64,000 bases of DNA from CAVWCQ01 sp963753545. GTDB lineage: Bacteria; Chloroflexota; Anaerolineae; Aggregatilineales; Aggregatilineaceae. Numbering within the stretch: the first letter of the stretch is position 1; each line of letters starts with the position of its first letter. A program made the position numbers and the translations under genes. This document shows positions 61,687 through 64,000 of the stretch, piece by piece. The stretch covers positions 1-64,000 of the forward strand of contig CAVWCQ010000011.1 of NCBI GenBank assembly GCA_963753545.1, given 5' to 3'. Below the pieces are notes generated by a model, which saw only the letters and a program-made list of their open reading frames with translations, was not told where the DNA came from and did no database searches.

Positions 61687-62691
61687 ATGCCCCCTATCCG
61701 TCTTGCCCTGGCTGGGGCGGGCCTCTTTGCCCGCGATGCCCACCTTCCCGCGATTAAAGGGTTGGGTGATACGTTTGAGATTGTCGCTGTCTACAGCTAC
61801 CGTAAAAGCTCCGCAGCGGGACTGTTAGAAGCGCTGCCTTACCCTGTCGAACTGTACGACAACCTGGAAACCATGCTCGAGCGCACCGATATCGAGGCCG
61901 TTGATGTGATGCTGCCCATCGATATCATGCCCAGCGCCGTTGAACAAATCCTGAAAGCCGGTAAGCACGTCGTCAGCGAAAAGCCTGTCGCCGCTGAGGT
62001 ATCTACCGGGCGGCGGCTGCTGGCGCTGCACGCTCAACACGCGCAGCAGGTGTGGATGGTTGCGGAGAACTGGCGGTATGAACCCGCCTTCCGGCAGGTT
62101 GCTGAGATTATCGGCAGCGGCGAGATCGGGCGGCCCTTCCTGGTAACGATGCTGCTGCGCATCGATATGAGTCCCAGGAACAAGTATTATCACACTGAAT
62201 GGCGGCGAACCGGGACATGGCAGGGCGGCTTTTTAATGGACGGGGGCGTGCATCATATCGCGGCCCTGCGCCAGATGATCGGGGAAATAAGCGAGGTGAG
62301 CGCCATCAGCGCCTTACAGCGGCCCGATCTGCCCCCTACTGATACGCTGAGCGCGGCCCTGCGCTTCGATAATGGCGCAGTCGGCTGTTATAGTGTGACC
62401 TATGCCGCCGGATCGCCCTGGCCCTCAGTGGTGCGCGTCGTTGGAGAAAAAGGATCGCTGGCCCTCATCGAGCGGGAACGCATCGAAATTACCGTGGATG
62501 GAACCACGCGGGAAATCAGCGTGCCACCCGTCGGCAGCGTCGGGGAAGAACTGGCCGCCTTTGCCGCGTCGATCCGGGACGGCGTGCCGCATGCCAATTC
62601 GCCAAGCGAAGCGCTGCAAGATGTGGCTGTGATCGAGGCGATGTTACGATCCGCGCAGACCGGGCAGCGTGTCCAGCCGGAACGGGTTTAA
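61687..62691 (+). CDS. Gfo/Idh/MocA-family oxidoreductase
   Basis: The 334-residue protein has an N-terminal NAD(P)-binding Rossmann fold (IRLALAGAGLFARDAHLPAI), the family VSEKPVA motif, and NWRYEPAFRQVAEIIGSGEI. In the C-terminal domain MDGGVHHIAALRQMIG supplies the catalytic Asp/His. It oxidises or reduces a sugar or inositol-type substrate. TTTAGGAG lies before the ATG, and CGTATAAT about 40 bases upstream is a -10 box, so it is probably transcribed on its own. Substrate unknown. Frame intact. Confidence 0.87.
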   Translation: MPPIRLALAGAGLFARDAHLPAIKGLGDTFEIVAVYSYRKSSAAGLLEALPYPVELYDNLETMLERTDIEAVDVMLPIDIMPSAVEQILKAGKHVVSEKPVAAEVSTGRRLLALHAQHAQQVWMVAENWRYEPAFRQVAEIIGSGEIGRPFLVTMLLRIDMSPRNKYYHTEWRRTGTWQGGFLMDGGVHHIAALRQMIGEISEVSAISALQRPDLPPTDTLSAALRFDNGAVGCYSVTYAAGSPWPSVVRVVGEKGSLALIERERIEITVDGTTREISVPPVGSVGEELAAFAASIRDGVPHANSPSEALQDVAVIEAMLRSAQTGQRVQPERV

Positions 62692-62696
62692 AGCAG

Positions 62697-62736
62697 TTTC
62701 ACCGCGGAGAGCGCGGAGAAACGCAAAGAAAGAGAA
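62697..62736 (+). repeat. Short dispersed repeat (ACCGCGGAGA...CGCAAAG type), copy 3
   Basis: TTTCACCGCGGAGAGCGCGG followed by AGAAACGCAAAGAAAGAGAA, immediately after the oxidoreductase gene and before its terminator. Confidence 0.65.
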
Positions 62737-62761
62737 GGGCGTGTTTTCATTACACGCCCTT
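62735..62761 (+). terminator. Hairpin after the oxidoreductase gene
   Basis: AAGGGCGTGT and ACACGCCCTT pair perfectly around TTTCATT, 44 bases past the stop, followed by ATTTATG. Confidence 0.65.
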
Positions 62762-62790
62762 ATTTATGCCAATTGCGCAGCTAAATAGCA

Positions 62791-63108
62791 TAAAAGACCC
62801 TGTTGTTGATCACTTCAGACCGTTTCATTGATCATTTAAGAATAGTGTCATAGATATACTTTTAGTGTGTTTTTCTCGTGTTCTAACTTTCGGTGAAAAA
62901 TAGTTGATCACTTCTTCTCGTAGCGATTCCCAGAATCATATTTTTTGGGGGGTGTCACAAACCGTTCTCTAACGGTTCCTATACTTCTGCCGCGACCCCC
63001 CCAAAACGGGCGCAACGGGGCAGGGTTATACCGCATCTATTTCAAGCATAGCACAGATTTCTCCCTAAAATACTCCTTTAAAGTTGAACTTTAAGTACTA
63101 ATTACGAG
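62791..63108 (-). repeat. Dispersed repeat, copy 2 (inverted relative to 25417-25946)
   Basis: Read on the minus strand it starts CTCGTAATTAGTACTTAA, continues with GTTCAACTTTAAAGGAGTAT and TCTGTGCTATGCTTGAAAT, then GTTAGAGAACGG and CACCCCCCAAAAAATAT, and ends AACAGGGTCTTTTA. These blocks match copy 1 in order. It fills most of the gap between the oxidoreductase and the last kinase gene; no gene is seen there. Confidence 0.65.
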
Positions 63109-63210
63109 ATAGAGGTCTTGCAAAACACAAAAAAGGGTAGGGCGGCTGACAGGAGGTCGCCCCAATATGCGTCAAGTTAAGAAATAGACATTGTGGGTAG
63201 CGGGCGCACA

Positions 63211-63278
63211 CCTCACCCCGGCTGAACGGAAAAGCATGTTCAGCCGACCCTCTCCAGACTTCGCTGGAGAGGGTGAGG
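63211..63278. repeat. Branched inverted-repeat structure
   Basis: CCTCACCC (63211-63218) can pair with GGGTGAGG (63271-63278). It encloses two hairpins, GGCTGAAC/GTTCAGCC at 63220-63245 and CCCTCTCCAG/CTGGAGAGGG at 63248-63273. The outer stem and the second hairpin share three bases. It is non-coding, between copy 2 of the dispersed repeat and the last kinase gene. Confidence 0.5.
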
Positions 63279-63323
63279 AGATGGCACTTAACGGCTTGGC
63301 GGCATCAGTACAAAAATCAGGGC

Positions 63324-63343
63324 GCAGCGGCTTAGCTTCGCAC
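63324..63343 (+). repeat. 20-bp dispersed repeat, copy 2
   Basis: GCAGCGGCTTAGCTTCGCAC, identical to 30411-30430 and again about 20 bases beyond a minus-strand stop codon. Confidence 0.6.
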
Positions 63344-63363
63344 ACTGGCAGCGCCCCGACGGA

Positions 63364-64000
63364 TTAGGGGCGGAAGGGAATTTGCACGGTGATGACCGTG
63401 CCCTGCCCCGGCGCGCTGTCCATATGGAACTGACCACCCAAGCGCCGCGCCCGCTGCTCCATATTGCGCAGGCCGAAACTCGTGGAATGTCCGGCTTCTG
63501 TCAGGTCGAAACCGCGCCCGTTATCCTCGACGGTCAGATGCAGCTTATTGCTCACTTCGCGCACGGTGATATGAACCTGAGTCGCCTGGGCATGGCGCGC
63601 TACATTGGAGAGCGCCTCGCGCACGATCTGGGTCAGAGAGTGGCGTTCCTGCTGGGTGAGCACGCGCAGTGATGACGGCACATCAACCACCGCTTCGATG
63701 CGAGCGAAGTCGTGGAAGTGGCGGGCAAGATTGGCAAGCTGCTGGCCGAACGTGACCTGTTCGTCCCGTGCGGTTCGCAGATTGCGGATATACATGCGAA
63801 TATCCTCAATGATTGTGTTCAGATCGTTGAGGATGCCGTTATACTGCTTTTCCTGCTCCGGCGTCATGGGGAACTGGCCTCGCAGAATCTCCAGTTTCAT
63901 GCCGACCGCATAAACCGATTGAATCACGCCATCATGAAGTTCCATACCAATACGGTCGCGCTCACGGCTGACGGTCATTGACTGGAGCTTTTCGGAAAGC
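63364..64000 (-). CDS. NarX/DegS-type sensor histidine kinase, 3' part
   Basis: The gene runs off the right edge; its start is not in the window. The visible 212 residues hold the HisKA_3 dimerisation domain with SRERDRIGMELHDGVIQSVY (His phosphorylation site) and a HATPase_c domain (IVREALSNVARHAQATQVHI, VEDNGRGFDL, SFGLRNMEQRARRLGGQF). Such kinases pair with NarL/LuxR-type regulators, which would lie outside this window. The frame is intact to its stop at 63364. Confidence 0.85.
   Translation of the reverse strand, partial: LSEKLQSMTVSRERDRIGMELHDGVIQSVYAVGMKLEILRGQFPMTPEQEKQYNGILNDLNTIIEDIRMYIRNLRTARDEQVTFGQQLANLARHFHDFARIEAVVDVPSSLRVLTQQERHSLTQIVREALSNVARHAQATQVHITVREVSNKLHLTVEDNGRGFDLTEAGHSTSFGLRNMEQRARRLGGQFHMDSAPGQGTVITVQIPFRP

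Overview
The window is about 64 kb of a moderately GC-rich bacterial chromosome that most resembles Chloroflexota (Anaerolineae-like). That guess rests on the mix of giant multi-GAF histidine kinases, SH3b/PA14 surface proteins, paired HExxH secreted proteins, a YtxH protein and a tandem NUDIX protein. No rRNA or ribosomal protein is present to settle the taxon. The assembly carries many single-base insertions and deletions, often in short homopolymers, even inside housekeeping genes (glutamine synthetase, threonine synthase, amylosucrase). Most broken frames here are therefore probably sequence errors, and split genes are given as one span.

Region 1 (1-7.6 kb) is an AT-richer polysaccharide island. 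It holds a damaged brnT toxin with its brnA antitoxin, a truncated Wzx-like flippase, two tandem GT4 glycosyltransferases, and PglC-, PglD- and PglE-like genes (initiating sugar-phosphate transferase, acetyltransferase, aminotransferase). A terminator and a VanZ-like membrane protein follow. Region 2 (7.6-18.3 kb) looks like an integrated mobilizable plasmid. It has a TGTCACA repeat array, a D5-like helicase, a Prim-Pol-like primase, a relaxase-like protein, an RHH protein, an HU-like protein, a dense hairpin array, an actin-like ParM with partner genes, an XRE regulator, a ChbG-type deacetylase as cargo, and a large serine recombinase whose frame runs into a tRNA-Ala(CGC).

Region 3 (18.4-42 kb) is ordinary chromosome: RDD protein, tandem NUDIX, amylosucrase, RidA, a metallo-beta-lactamase-fold hydrolase, an OmpR-type two-component pair, M24 peptidase, two secreted metallopeptidase paralogues, threonine synthase, a Fur-family regulator, GNAT, a helical-repeat protein and an SH3b/PA14 protein. 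Dispersed repeats lie between the genes.

Region 4 (42-58.1 kb, minus strand) is a large signal-transduction locus. Three periplasmic binding lipoproteins, with no ABC permease or ATPase, sit beside a kinase-less dCache-HAMP-GAF sensor, a histidine kinase of about 2,170 residues, a threonine-synthase-like PLP protein fused to two receiver domains, and two single receivers. An IS982-family element has inserted between one binding-protein gene and its terminator. Region 5 (58.2-64 kb) holds glutamine synthetase, a PucR regulator, a small monooxygenase-like protein, a Gfo/Idh/MocA oxidoreductase, a second copy of a dispersed repeat, and the 3' end of a NarX-type histidine kinase gene cut by the window edge.
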